Source of the DNA: a virus
DNA length: 25,261 nucleotides
Virus record (IMG/VR): IMGVR_UViG_3300037504_000613
Span: 1-25,261 of that record
Strand: one strand, 5' to 3'
Shown: positions 13,428-20,668 of the stretch, in pieces
Numbering within the stretch: position 1 is the stretch's first letter
How the letters are laid out: each line of letters opens with the position of its first letter
The notes under the pieces: generated by a model
Told to the model about the DNA's origin: nothing
Seen by the model: the letters and a program-made list of their open reading frames with translations, nothing else
Database searches by the model: none
Translations under genes and position numbers: made by a program

Positions 13428-13428
13428 C

Positions 13429-13920
13429 TTACTCCTCCAATCTCTGCTCTACCTCTGCCTCTCGGCTGATCGCCCGCGCCTGCCCGCGCCAATCTCGCAT
13501 CTGCCGCGCGCTCACACGCGGGATCGTGTCCGCCATCTCCTCCAGGCGCACGTCCGTCATCCCCGCCAGGTCCCAGGCCGTGCCGATGTCGCGCTCCCGC
13601 AAACACGCCGCCGTCTCCGGCCCGATGCCCGTGATCTGCGTCAGCGCGCCGTGCTCCTCGCAGCGCAGCCCCCAGGCCGCCACCGGTTCCCGGCAGTTCC
13701 CGCCGTCCTCGAGCGGCGCGCCACAGAAAGGCTCCACCTCCGCCAGGTTGACCGGCGCGTACAACCCCGATTGGGCGATCTCCTCCTGCGTGATCCCCTC
13801 CCGCTCCTCGACCTCCATCAGGTCCCGCGGGTACAGGTCCCGCGCGGGGACGCCCATCAGGTACTCGCCCTCGCGCCCGATCCACTCAAATGCCTTGTGC
13901 GCGTCGGTAATCTCGCTCAC
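13429..13920 (-). CDS. phage protein with zinc knuckle and helix-hairpin-helix
   Basis: A 163-residue protein starting at a GTG (13920) with GAGGAG upstream; its start overlaps the end of the glycosyltransferase gene by 35 bp. Residues 66-90 hold C66, C76, C87 and H90 (FCGAP...NCREP...RCEEHG), a likely single zinc site. Residues about 93-130 form a helix-hairpin-helix (LTQITGIGPETAACLRERDI) of the kind that binds DNA or proteins. The N-terminal part (YLMGVPARDLYPRDL) recalls short phage proteins located before tail tube genes. Function unknown; it may help tail tube assembly or joining. Confidence 0.65.
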   Translation of the reverse strand: MSEITDAHKAFEWIGREGEYLMGVPARDLYPRDLMEVEEREGITQEEIAQSGLYAPVNLAEVEPFCGAPLEDGGNCREPVAAWGLRCEEHGALTQITGIGPETAACLRERDIGTAWDLAGMTDVRLEEMADTIPRVSARQMRDWRGQARAISREAEVEQRLEE

Positions 13921-14506
13921 GTCTCCTCTTCCCCGGCAGCCAGGCTCGCTTGGCTCGCTGCCGCTCTACGCTCCGCAAATGGCTCAGGTGCAACAAATAC
14001 GCCTGCTCCCGCGCCACCCGCACCCAGTCCTCGTGCCAGATCAACGTCTCGTCACGCCAGAGATGGTGATGCGCGCCGTAGTAGCGCGTATGGCCGAGGT
14101 GTTGAAAGATGCGCGGCACCCACGACCATCCGCCACCCCGTCTCTGAATTCGCAGCGCATACACCCGCCCGTGCTCGAGATCGGGCAACTCCCCCAGCAA
14201 CCTTTCATCCGCATCGATTTGAAAATACCAATCTCCCTCGTTCCCAATGAGATAAGCATTCCGTTTCTCCACCTCATCGCGCCAGCAGCGCCGCCTAGAG
14301 CCACGCTCAGGCGCGGGAATCCACAAAACACCGTAAGTTTCGGCGATCTCCTGCGTAGCATCGTCTGAGAAGACCACTCTGTGCGGAAAATCGGCGTAAG
14401 CGCCGTCGACCACCACGATCTCGTCCACGAACGGCCTCTGCAGGCTCTCCAGACAGCCCGGCAGCATATCCTCCTCGTTGTAGACGATCACGCACGCTCG
14501 AATCAC
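13886..14506 (-). CDS. family 2 glycosyltransferase
   Basis: A 206-residue GT-A-fold protein: nucleotide-sugar motif IVYNEEDMLPGCLESL (residues 7-22), D34 in VVVDG, and the metal-binding DAD at 98-100 (YFQIDADERL). A conserved-looking HHHLW/HLSH region and a basic C-terminus follow. It transfers a sugar from a nucleotide donor; the acceptor is unknown. It starts with GTG, overlapping the upstream stop (GTGA), and its 3' end overlaps the next gene by 35 bp, so it is embedded in the structural operon. Modification of a virion protein during assembly, or of the host surface to block superinfection, are both possible. At 206 residues it is shorter than typical GT2 enzymes and has no membrane segment. 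Confidence 0.8.
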   Translation of the reverse strand: MIRACVIVYNEEDMLPGCLESLQRPFVDEIVVVDGAYADFPHRVVFSDDATQEIAETYGVLWIPAPERGSRRRCWRDEVEKRNAYLIGNEGDWYFQIDADERLLGELPDLEHGRVYALRIQRRGGGWSWVPRIFQHLGHTRYYGAHHHLWRDETLIWHEDWVRVAREQAYLLHLSHLRSVERQRAKRAWLPGKRRRERDYRRAQGI

Positions 14507-14961
14507 GCGAACTCCCCGCTGCCATCGTAAACGACCTCCTCCACGCAGCGCACCGTGACGCGGGAAAAGACGAACTGCGGCACATCCCCGCCGTCATCGG
14601 AGTAGAGATACAGCGGCTTTGTCCCACCGCTAATGTGGGCCTGGCTGATCTCGCTCTGTCCGCCCAGCGTCGGATTCTCGCCAATCGCATCTAGCACCGC
14701 CTGACGCGCCGTGGAGAAATCGGCGTAGGAATCATCGATAAAACGCTCGAAAACCTCCACCGTGTGCTCCCAGACGAAGGCCACCTGCGACCAGTCGCCC
14801 GACCGCTCCGCCGAGATGATCTCCCCCGGCAGCACCACCGCATACGGCGCGCTCCCTCGGTCCAGGACGCGGAAATCGCCCAGCGTCACGTCCGCATCGT
14901 CAAAGTTGCTGTCCGCCTGGATCAAGCCCTGGATGTAGCCCTGGATCGCGCTGTCACTCAT
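14503..14961 (-). CDS. tail terminator/completion-like protein
   Basis: A 152-residue protein beginning MSDSAIQGYIQGLIQ. An N-terminal helix, a beta-rich core (FRVLDRGSAPYAVVLPG) and a late section with FSRVTVRCVEEVVYDG resemble the small tail-terminator/tail-completion proteins that cap the tube before it joins the head. The ATG at 14961 overlaps the sulfotransferase-like gene by 8 bp, with GGGAGTGAGGG upstream. Its position a few genes after the connector protein and before the tail tube supports the call, which otherwise rests on fold-like features only. Confidence 0.55.
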   Translation of the reverse strand: MSDSAIQGYIQGLIQADSNFDDADVTLGDFRVLDRGSAPYAVVLPGEIISAERSGDWSQVAFVWEHTVEVFERFIDDSYADFSTARQAVLDAIGENPTLGGQSEISQAHISGGTKPLYLYSDDGGDVPQFVFSRVTVRCVEEVVYDGSGEFA

Positions 14962-15562
14962 CCCTCACTCCCTGCCGTATATGCCCCGCCGCCTCCTGGA
15001 TCACATCCCAGCCCGGCCTATTCATTCCCTCGAAGGCGTGGTATGCCAGCCGCTGCGCTGCTCCCATCGGCTCACGCAGCGTCCGCGGCCACCACAGATA
15101 GAGCGTCGGAACCTCCAGCCGCAGCGAGAGCATACCCAGCATCCGATACCGCTCCTCAAACCAGAACTTCGCCTGGTCGCGCCCCACGCCATACGCCCGC
15201 CGGTACGAGGCGATGCACGCCTCCCGTGGTCGCACCGCGATCACCAGCCGCACTTCAGCCAGCTCCTGCAGCAGCGGCAACGCCTGATGCGCGATCTTCA
15301 CGAAGGGCGGGATTTTGAATCCCCACAGCGGCTGCTCGCTCAGCGCCTGCCAGATCGGCTTGAACGCCTCCACTGGATCTGTACCCGCGATCACCCACCG
15401 CGTCAGCGTCATCAGCCGCGCGTCCTCGAAGGTGCCCCAGGGATTATTGCCATCCGCTCCCACGAACGGCTCGCCCATCGGCACGCCCAGCTTATGCAGC
15501 ACCCCCGCCGTCGCCGAGGTCCCGCTCCGGCCCGTGCCCAGCACGCAGATGCAGCGGCTCAT
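14954..15562 (-). CDS. sulfotransferase-like protein
   Basis: A 202-residue P-loop protein. Residues 8-16 (LGTGRSGTS) match the 5'-phosphosulfate-binding loop of PAPS-dependent sulfotransferases, followed by a helix GVLHKLGVPMG. Residues 108-122 (IAVRPREACIASYRR) match the 3'-phosphate-binding region with R111 and S119. The family moves sulfate from PAPS to hydroxyls or amines of sugars or proteins. The ATG at 15562 overlaps the upstream stop (ATGA); an in-frame TTG at 15574 is a less likely start. It lies between two virion genes and two genes before a glycosyltransferase, so joint modification of a virion glycan is an attractive inference. It is short for the family and could have another acceptor or be inactive. 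Confidence 0.75.
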   Translation of the reverse strand: MSRCICVLGTGRSGTSATAGVLHKLGVPMGEPFVGADGNNPWGTFEDARLMTLTRWVIAGTDPVEAFKPIWQALSEQPLWGFKIPPFVKIAHQALPLLQELAEVRLVIAVRPREACIASYRRAYGVGRDQAKFWFEERYRMLGMLSLRLEVPTLYLWWPRTLREPMGAAQRLAYHAFEGMNRPGWDVIQEAAGHIRQGVRDE

Positions 15563-16068
15563 CCCGTATCCCAATCCACGATCTTGTTGCCCATCTGCGC
15601 CCGGTCGAAGAATGGCACCAATTCGTCTCCATCGTCATCCTCCGTGCGGCACGCCAGCCCGTCCGTCAGATGCCGATCCCTCGTTGCGCCCAGCGCCTCG
15701 AAGCCCGCCGCGTGCGAGGCGATGAATGCCTCCGCCTCCTCGATGATGGCTGACCGTGCCCGCCGCCCGCGCAACTCCGTGCTGCCCGGCGCATATGGCC
15801 CGGCGCCGTTGGCAGCGTGACAGAGCTGCGCGGCCTGGTCGACCGCGAAGTCGTCCAGGGCCAGCTTGGCGTCAGCCTGGCTCACTGGCACCTCGAACCC
15901 CGCTTGCGCCAGCAGCACGTTCAAGATGCCGCTCACTCTGTCGATGAATTTCTCTACCTGCGTCAGCGTCGGCCGCGTGTCCGCGTCGTAACTGCCGTTA
16001 TCCGTGTAGCGCAGTGTCAGTGCCTCTACCTCGTCTACGCTGCCGTAGGAGTTGGATCCGATTGCCAT
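15559..16068 (-). CDS. head-tail connector-like protein (Mu gp36/DUF1320-like)
   Basis: A 169-residue, mainly helical protein. YGSVDEVEALTLRY at the N-terminus followed by PTLTQVEKFIDRVSGILNVLL fits head-tail connector proteins of the gp6/Mu gp36 type, which form a ring below the portal. The middle (FAVDQAAQLCHAANGAG) and the acidic C-terminal tail (RTEDDDGDELVPFF) are also seen in such proteins. It starts 1 nt after the upstream stop and ends overlapping the sulfotransferase-like gene. Confidence 0.65.
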   Translation of the reverse strand: MAIGSNSYGSVDEVEALTLRYTDNGSYDADTRPTLTQVEKFIDRVSGILNVLLAQAGFEVPVSQADAKLALDDFAVDQAAQLCHAANGAGPYAPGSTELRGRRARSAIIEEAEAFIASHAAGFEALGATRDRHLTDGLACRTEDDDGDELVPFFDRAQMGNKIVDWDTG

Positions 16069-16069
16069 A

Positions 16070-16444
16070 TCACTGCCTCACGTAGACGTAAACCGTCACC
16101 GCCGTGTCAAACGCATTGCACTGCGCCACGCTTACCTTCACCGTTCCACTGATAGGAATCGGACGGTATGTGCTCCGCCCCGTCCCGCCCGTGTCTGTCT
16201 CCTCGATGGTCGGATAGAACCAGGCATCCGTCGCTGAATCATCTTTGTCGACCAGCGTAACCTCCGGATGATCGTCGTCGCTCTCACATACCACATCAAT
16301 GTCGCTGGTTGCCGGGGCGCTGCCGTTCCAATCCACATAGATCGCCACCACCTCGCCCACCAGCGCCCGCGCGCTAGCCTGCGAGCCGGACGCCGAGCCA
16401 TCGCTGCCGGTCGTTTCTACCGCGATCTTCTCAGTCGTGATCAT
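16070..16444 (-). CDS. beta-rich virion protein of unknown function
   Basis: A 124-residue protein starting MITTEKIAVETTGSDGSASG, with alternating beta strands (EVVAIYVDWNG, VTVYVYVRQ at the C-terminus) and no recognised family. The ATG at 16444 lies inside the end of the PSBD-like gene (14-bp overlap) with GGAGG about 9 nt upstream. Location between capsid and connector genes suggests a small head or neck component. Confidence 0.6.
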   Translation of the reverse strand: MITTEKIAVETTGSDGSASGSQASARALVGEVVAIYVDWNGSAPATSDIDVVCESDDDHPEVTLVDKDDSATDAWFYPTIEETDTGGTGRSTYRPIPISGTVKVSVAQCNAFDTAVTVYVYVRQ

Positions 16445-16742
16445 CTAGCGCCTCCTCCACATCGCCCACCAGCACCCGGCCCTCCTCACCGCTGCCCGGC
16501 ACCAGGGCCGCCAGCACGACGTCGTGCTCCTCCGCCAGCTCGCGGGCCGCGTTGGTCGCGTCCACCGCCTCCGGCTCCGGCGCGTCCATCTCCTCGATAG
16601 TCAGCAGCGTCGAGTTGCGCATCTCCTCGTTGATGTGTCCCTCGGCCATCACCGCGCCGCTTTTCGTGAACTCACGCCCCGCGACGCGCACGCGCGCCCA
16701 GCGATGATCCTCCCGCACCTTGACGTTATATCGCTTCGCCAT
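16431..16742 (-). CDS. small phage protein with E3-binding (PSBD)-like domain
   Basis: A 103-residue protein. Residues about 1-45 form a short basic beta region with a KSGAVMAEGHI segment. Residues 61-98 (ATNAARELAEEHDVVLAA then GSGEEGRVLVGDVEEAL) closely follow the pattern of the peripheral subunit-binding domain of 2-oxo-acid dehydrogenase E2 proteins, a small two-helix protein-binding fold. In a phage it most likely serves as an oligomerising or docking module of a capsid-surface protein rather than in metabolism. AGGAGG precedes the ATG at 16742, 10 bp after the upstream stop. Confidence 0.65.
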   Translation of the reverse strand: MAKRYNVKVREDHRWARVRVAGREFTKSGAVMAEGHINEEMRNSTLLTIEEMDAPEPEAVDATNAARELAEEHDVVLAALVPGSGEEGRVLVGDVEEALDDHD

Positions 16743-16751
16743 TTGCGCCTC

Positions 16752-17408
16752 CTAGTCTACGTCGGACCAAGTTCCAATCTCTTGCATATTGGCCCATTCT
16801 GCCGTGTCCAACGCCACGACACAGACGGAATCGCCGACCGTACCCGTATTCTGGATCGCGTCGCCTGTCGAGTTGGTCAGGTCGAGGATTTGATCGGCAT
16901 CATCGACGTCCACTGTGATCGTATAAGCCTCCGCCACGAAGATGCAGTAGTTGAGCCCCGGCGTCGCCGCAGGCAGCGTCAGTTGTATTGCCCCCGAAGC
17001 CCCGGCATTGCTCAGCAATGCACCAGACTCGCCCTGCGTTGCGGTATAGTCGCTCGTCTTCGCCAGCGAAGGCGTCTGCTGGTACACGTCTACCTGGAAT
17101 GTTGCGTCCGATGCCGTAAACTCGACTGCATCTTGACCGCCGATCTCGAAGTCCACCTCGTCGTCCGTGTCGGCCGTGAGGCTCGTATCCGCGTCGGCGT
17201 CCAGGTCGATCTTGTTGCCCTGCACGTCAACCGTCCCACCGTCCGCGATCGTGAACTGATCCGTCCCGGTCCCATCCTCCACCGCGAACAGATAGCCGCT
17301 CACGCTCATCACCTGGTACTCCGTCTGCGTCTCCAGGTACATCACCACGCCAGCAACTGCCAGCGCCGTTACTAAAATCGCAATCGCAACCCTATGCCAC
17401 GTTTTCAT
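16752..17408 (-). CDS. beta-rich protein with N-terminal membrane anchor or signal
   Basis: A 218-residue protein. Residues 1-25 (MKTWHRVAIAILVTALAVAG, then VVMYLE) form a basic-plus-hydrophobic signal or anchor. The rest is Asp/Thr/Gly-rich beta sequence (GTVDVQGNKIDLDADADT..., PAATPGLNYCIFVAEAYTIT) like phage fibre or surface-display proteins. The ATG at 17408 was preferred to an adjacent GTG because GGAGG lies 6 nt upstream. Its start overlaps the end of the CHAT-like gene. A membrane signal on a protein within a virion operon is odd; a host-surface protein made late, or a decoration protein matured by cleavage, are possible. No cleavage site is obvious. Confidence 0.65.
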   Translation of the reverse strand: MKTWHRVAIAILVTALAVAGVVMYLETQTEYQVMSVSGYLFAVEDGTGTDQFTIADGGTVDVQGNKIDLDADADTSLTADTDDEVDFEIGGQDAVEFTASDATFQVDVYQQTPSLAKTSDYTATQGESGALLSNAGASGAIQLTLPAATPGLNYCIFVAEAYTITVDVDDADQILDLTNSTGDAIQNTGTVGDSVCVVALDTAEWANMQEIGTWSDVD

Positions 17409-17952
17409 CACCCACCTCCTTACTCCCTACTCCATACTCCCTACCTACCACCGCAAACTGAGCCGCGTCGCGATCGCTCGCCCGCCAGCCCGTCAGCCGC
17501 AACCGCCAGCGCGCCGCCTGCAACGCCCGCTCCACGCCCGCGCCCAGCTTCATCAGCCGTATCACCCACTGCACTAGCAGATCCGTGCCCACTACCCGCC
17601 TCACCGCCGCCAGATTCTCGCCCGGTCCGGCGATGACGGCCCGCGCCCCGGAGCGGTAGAACGCCTCTACCATCTGTGCATTCTCCGCCCCGTAGCAGTT
17701 GGCCGCCACCACCACCGCCCCATCCAGATCCGCCACGCTCACCTGGATCGGCGTCAACGCCATATGCTCGTCGCCGTACCAGGCCGGGCTGTGCGGCTTG
17801 CCGTGCAGCCGGAAGTACAAAAGGTCATATCCCTCCAGCCACTGCGGATCGAATTCAGAGGCCCGCATCGGCGGCGATGTGAGCGGCCTCACGCCAACCG
17901 CCGCCCCCACCGCCAGCCTCGCGCTGTACGTGCAGTAGGCGAAGATTTTCAT
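17392..17952 (-). CDS. compact CHAT/caspase-like cysteine-protease-fold protein
   Basis: A 186-residue protein. Residues 42-51 (YDLLYFRLHG) and 79-87 (AVVVAANCY) place a His (H50) and a Cys (C86) after consecutive hydrophobic strands, as in caspase/CHAT peptidases. The following AFYRSGARAVIAG...LLVQWVIRLMKLGAGVERALQAA closely follows the CHAT pattern of aFl.aGa.avig...l...f...l..G..v..AL..A. The ATG at 17952 begins 5 nt after the capsid gene. The final 17 residues are encoded by heptamer repeats, so the C-terminus is probably not conserved. It might be a virion-processing protease, an effector against the host, or an inactive fold used structurally. The call is by motif only. Confidence 0.55.
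   Translation of the reverse strand: MKIFAYCTYSARLAVGAAVGVRPLTSPPMRASEFDPQWLEGYDLLYFRLHGKPHSPAWYGDEHMALTPIQVSVADLDGAVVVAANCYGAENAQMVEAFYRSGARAVIAGPGENLAAVRRVVGTDLLVQWVIRLMKLGAGVERALQAARWRLRLTGWRASDRDAAQFAVVGREYGVGSKEVGDENVA
17420..17449. repeat. TACTCCC heptamer array at a gene junction
   Basis: TACTCCCTACTCCATACTCC-type heptamers encode the C-terminus of the CHAT-like protein (REYGVGSKE) and lead into the ribosome binding site of the next gene. Confidence 0.8.
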
Positions 17953-17957
17953 CGCGC

Positions 17958-18848
17958 CTACGTGTTGCCCTGCGCCGCCAGGCGCCAGTCGGCGTAATAC
18001 ATCTCGTAGCGCGCGTGCCACTGCCAGTAGTAGATCCCACCCTCTTCCTGCTGCGGATCGAACCACATCGCGTTCAGTGTCGGCGATTTGCGCATCACGA
18101 CCAGGATCGGTTTGATCTCCTCGCTGCTGGCGACAAGATACCACGCCGTGCTGTCCAACTGCGGAGAGGGCAGCAGATCGTAATCGCCGCTGTACGGGTT
18201 TTTCTCATTGTTGGCGGTATCGTATGCTTTGGGGTTACCGACGATCTGGAACGCGGTCCGCTTCAGGTCCGGCGCGCAGACCAGAAGGTCGTGGTTGTAG
18301 TTGACGTGCTCGCCCTGATCGTCCACGAATTTCTGCGCCGCCACCTCGACCGTCTCGAAGTTATCCAGCGAGAGCGCCAGCGTGAACTCGTTGTCCTGGT
18401 TTGTCTGGTAGTGGGCACCCTCGTCCACGTGGTCGTTGTCGAAGAAGTGCTGACCGTCGTAGCAGAGCCCATACGTCGCGCTGTCCCCGCCGTTCAACAC
18501 CGTGAAGACACGGTTGTTGATGTGCTTGTCGAAGTTGCGCCCGGCCTGGCGCGCCTTACGCTCCAGCGAGCCAGTCTGGTCATCGTCGATGGCGTTCTGG
18601 CTGATCCAGACCGTCATATACCAGTCCTGCGGTTTGACCGTGATGCTCTTCTCGATGTAGTCCTGCACCACCTGCGGGTTCTTGGTCGGCATTGGAGCCG
18701 CGCCAAGGTCCACCACGTCCATCTCCCCGCGATCCATCTGCACCATCTGCGCGATGCGCCGCCACGTCTGAGGCGCATCCTTGAATGCGCTCAGAAAGCC
18801 GGTTTTCACCCCGACCGTCAAATGCTTCGGAACGTTACCTGTCAACAT
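17958..18848 (-). CDS. major capsid protein (Mu gpT-like)
   Basis: A 296-residue protein with features of the Mu gpT major head subunit family: an N-terminal helix-rich TVGVKTGFLSAFKD, the KSITVKPQDWYMTVWIS strand region, GQHFFDNDHV, NHDLLVCAPDLKRTAFQI, and a C-terminal region with GGIYYWQWHARYEMYYADWR. It builds the icosahedral shell with an HK97-type fold. Order after a Mu-I-like protease/scaffold and a decoration-like protein matches the Mu head module (I, gap, T). AAGGAGAGAAGGAT precedes the ATG at 18848. The N-terminus has no obvious long delta domain, consistent with a separate scaffold. Confidence 0.87.
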   Translation of the reverse strand: MLTGNVPKHLTVGVKTGFLSAFKDAPQTWRRIAQMVQMDRGEMDVVDLGAAPMPTKNPQVVQDYIEKSITVKPQDWYMTVWISQNAIDDDQTGSLERKARQAGRNFDKHINNRVFTVLNGGDSATYGLCYDGQHFFDNDHVDEGAHYQTNQDNEFTLALSLDNFETVEVAAQKFVDDQGEHVNYNHDLLVCAPDLKRTAFQIVGNPKAYDTANNEKNPYSGDYDLLPSPQLDSTAWYLVASSEEIKPILVVMRKSPTLNAMWFDPQQEEGGIYYWQWHARYEMYYADWRLAAQGNT

Positions 18849-18857
18849 ATCCTTCTC

Positions 18858-18882
18858 TCCTTATCCCTTACTTCTTACTCCC
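18858..18882. repeat. degenerate heptamer array before the capsid gene
   Basis: CCTTATCCCTTACTTCTTACTCC: degenerate TACTCCC-type heptamers fill the 38-bp gap between the decoration-like gene and the major capsid gene. They read as GGGAGTAAG/AAGGGATAAGG on the coding strand. Confidence 0.7.
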
Positions 18883-18886
18883 CGGC

Positions 18887-19351
18887 CTACGCGCCAGAGC
18901 AGACGTTCGGCGTGCTCAGTCGCACGTATGCGTAGCCATCACGCACCCGGTGCAACTTTCCAATCTCCGGGTTGTCCGCCGCCGTCTCGCTCAGCGTGTC
19001 GCTGTCGCTCATATACACCGTCTTGCCCAGATCGGCGTTGTCGAATACCGAGCTCTTGAATCCGATGATAGTCGGCTGGACGTAAACCTCGATCTCGCTG
19101 TCGATGTCGCTCTCGGAATCCCCGGAGGAGATGCTCTTCTCCTCGGCTGCGATTCCCACGAAAACATCAGTCGCCGCCACCGCCTCGTCCCCATCGTCCC
19201 AGTGCCAGAGCTTGGTCGTATCCTTGCCCTGGTTGATCAGCATCGGGTGGCCCTTGTAGATCGTCTGCGCCGCCGAGCTGCTCAGATGAAAAGTTTCTAC
19301 GTACGCCTCGCCCCAGATGCGCAAGGGCGCGTTGCCTGTCAAATCAGCCAT
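18887..19351 (-). CDS. capsid decoration-like protein (DUF2190-like)
   Basis: A 154-residue beta-rich protein. YKGHPMLINQ near residue 32, a VFVGIAAEEKSISSGD strand/turn and LGKTVYMSDSDTLSETAAD with IGKLHRVRDGYAYVRLS at the C-terminus fit small head-decoration proteins found immediately before major capsid genes in phages with Mu-like heads. They cement the shell surface. GGGAGG lies 9 nt before the ATG at 19351. No signal or membrane segment. The function is inferred from position and fold pattern. Confidence 0.65.
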   Translation of the reverse strand: MADLTGNAPLRIWGEAYVETFHLSSSAAQTIYKGHPMLINQGKDTTKLWHWDDGDEAVAATDVFVGIAAEEKSISSGDSESDIDSEIEVYVQPTIIGFKSSVFDNADLGKTVYMSDSDTLSETAADNPEIGKLHRVRDGYAYVRLSTPNVCSGA

Positions 19352-19360
19352 CGTTATTCC

Positions 19361-19427
19361 TCCCTAGTCTCTACTACTTACTCCCTACCTAGCCATCCTG
19401 AGCCTGTCGAAGGATGGCCCTACTCCC
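19361..19427. repeat. heptamer array plus CCATCCT...AGGATGG palindrome
   Basis: TACTCCC-like heptamers (19369-19388) run into the same 34-bp palindrome seen at 12303 and 12352 (here 19390-19423). The palindrome supplies the stop codon (TAG at 19422-19420) of the protease/scaffold gene. Confidence 0.85.
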
Positions 19428-20013
19428 GATCCTCAAACTCCGTCAGATCGTACTCGCTCATCTCGCCGAGCTCGGCCGCGTTGATCTCGAAGAACTCCTC
19501 AAGGTCGTGCCCGGCCTCCAGCCAGCTTTCCAGGTGCTTGCGCATCCCTGCCGACAACTCCTGAGCACCGCCCTGCCCCTCGCGGCTGCTGCCACGCTCA
19601 GAGAGATCCACGTATCCCGCCTCCAGCACCTCCTGCCAGGCCTCGCGCTCCTCCTCATCCATCCGCGCCATCAGCTCCGCCACCGTCTCCGGCTCCGCCG
19701 CCAGGCTGATCCCCTCGGCGAATTCCGTCAGGTCGGCGACCGTCTCGCGCTCGGCCAGGAAGGCAGCCTCCACCTCTTCCCGCACCTGCTCACGCAGTTC
19801 TGCGCGGGTGCGCTCCTCCTCCTCCAGTTCCGCCAGCACCTCCTCGCGGATTTGCTCCCTCAGTTCATCCTCGTTCATAGCCTCCTCCTCTTCGTTACTT
19901 GCCTGCTGATCCAGGACCTCTTCCTCCGCATCCTCTTCGCCCGCCTCAACCTGCTCGAACACGCCGCGCACGGCGCTGACGATGCGCTCAACCAAACTTT
20001 GCTCTAACTTCAT
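19420..20013 (-). CDS. nested scaffold protein (internal start in the protease gene)
   Basis: Within the protease/scaffold frame an ATG at 20013 (MKLEQSLVERIVSAVRGVF) is preceded by GGGAGG with 7 nt spacing, a far better ribosome site than chance, and begins exactly where protease sequence gives way to coiled-coil. It would give a 197-residue scaffold, like Mu gpZ or lambda Nu3, made from the same gene. A second internal ATG at 19878 (MNEDELREQI), after GAGGAGGAGG, is a weaker candidate. Confidence 0.6.
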   Translation of the reverse strand: MKLEQSLVERIVSAVRGVFEQVEAGEEDAEEEVLDQQASNEEEEAMNEDELREQIREEVLAELEEEERTRAELREQVREEVEAAFLAERETVADLTEFAEGISLAAEPETVAELMARMDEEEREAWQEVLEAGYVDLSERGSSREGQGGAQELSAGMRKHLESWLEAGHDLEEFFEINAAELGEMSEYDLTEFEDRE

Positions 20014-20652
20014 CGTATAACCTCCCTCGGCCAGCTCCACCGGCTGCAAACCCTTCACCGCCGGGAAATTGACCAATGAAATCGACTTCAACACCTGCCG
20101 CGCCGTGTCAATCGTCGCGCTCAGGTACCGGTACACGCGCTCCCCGACCAGCTCCTCGCCCAGCGAGTTCCAGTCCACCCGCGCCAGCAGCCGGTCGCCG
20201 CGCCGCCAAACCTCCGTCACCCAGCCCGCGGCCTCGCCTTTTTCGTGATCGACGTCAATCGGCACGTCCTGACCCGCCGCGCCAGCCTCGAAGTTCGCCA
20301 CCAGCGCCGCCAGGTCCTCGCGCGTCACCTCCACCTCGCGCCCGTGGGCGTCCGTGAACACGCCTACCCGCAGGAACTCGACCGGCTCGCCCTCCTGGAG
20401 GTACGCCTCGGCGAAGAGGAACTCCCCGGCCTCGGCATCCTGCCCGAGGGACTTCTTCACCCAGCGCCCATCCTCGACCTCGTACAGATCCTTGAACCGC
20501 GCAATAGCCGCCGCCCAGGGATTCTCTGGCCCGTCCTCCGCCTCCTCCATCGCATCGGCCCACCCCGCGATCACGTTCGCCTGCTCCAGGCTTACCCTTG
20601 GCTCGATTCCTCTGATCGCCTCATTTACCTCGTCCCACTCACCGTACGGCAT
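19420..20652 (-). CDS. prohead protease with C-terminal scaffold (Mu I/Z-like)
   Basis: A 410-residue protein. Residues about 75-210 match the Mu gpI protease type (FTDAHGREVEVTREDLAALV, then DVPIDVDHEKGEAAGWV, with the DVDH motif, and SISLVNFPAVKGLQ). From residue 214 the protein becomes a long, very acidic coiled-coil (EEDAEEEVLDQQASNEEEE..., repeated REEVLAELEEEE, REQVREEVEAAF), the expected scaffold. The protease would cleave the scaffold and itself after shell assembly. The ATG at 20652, with GGGAG 7 nt upstream, was chosen over an in-frame TTG. A nested start at 20013 could make scaffold alone. The stop codon lies in a dispersed repeat. Confidence 0.82.
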   Translation of the reverse strand: MPYGEWDEVNEAIRGIEPRVSLEQANVIAGWADAMEEAEDGPENPWAAAIARFKDLYEVEDGRWVKKSLGQDAEAGEFLFAEAYLQEGEPVEFLRVGVFTDAHGREVEVTREDLAALVANFEAGAAGQDVPIDVDHEKGEAAGWVTEVWRRGDRLLARVDWNSLGEELVGERVYRYLSATIDTARQVLKSISLVNFPAVKGLQPVELAEGGYTMKLEQSLVERIVSAVRGVFEQVEAGEEDAEEEVLDQQASNEEEEAMNEDELREQIREEVLAELEEEERTRAELREQVREEVEAAFLAERETVADLTEFAEGISLAAEPETVAELMARMDEEEREAWQEVLEAGYVDLSERGSSREGQGGAQELSAGMRKHLESWLEAGHDLEEFFEINAAELGEMSEYDLTEFEDRE

Positions 20653-20668
20653 CAATTTCTCCCTGTCT

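Noticed and set aside
13418-13885. A 155-codon frame overlapping the zinc/HhH gene
   Set aside because: Gly/Ala/Arg-rich shadow frame; the GTG-started frame at 13920 has a ribosome site, zinc ligands and HhH motif.
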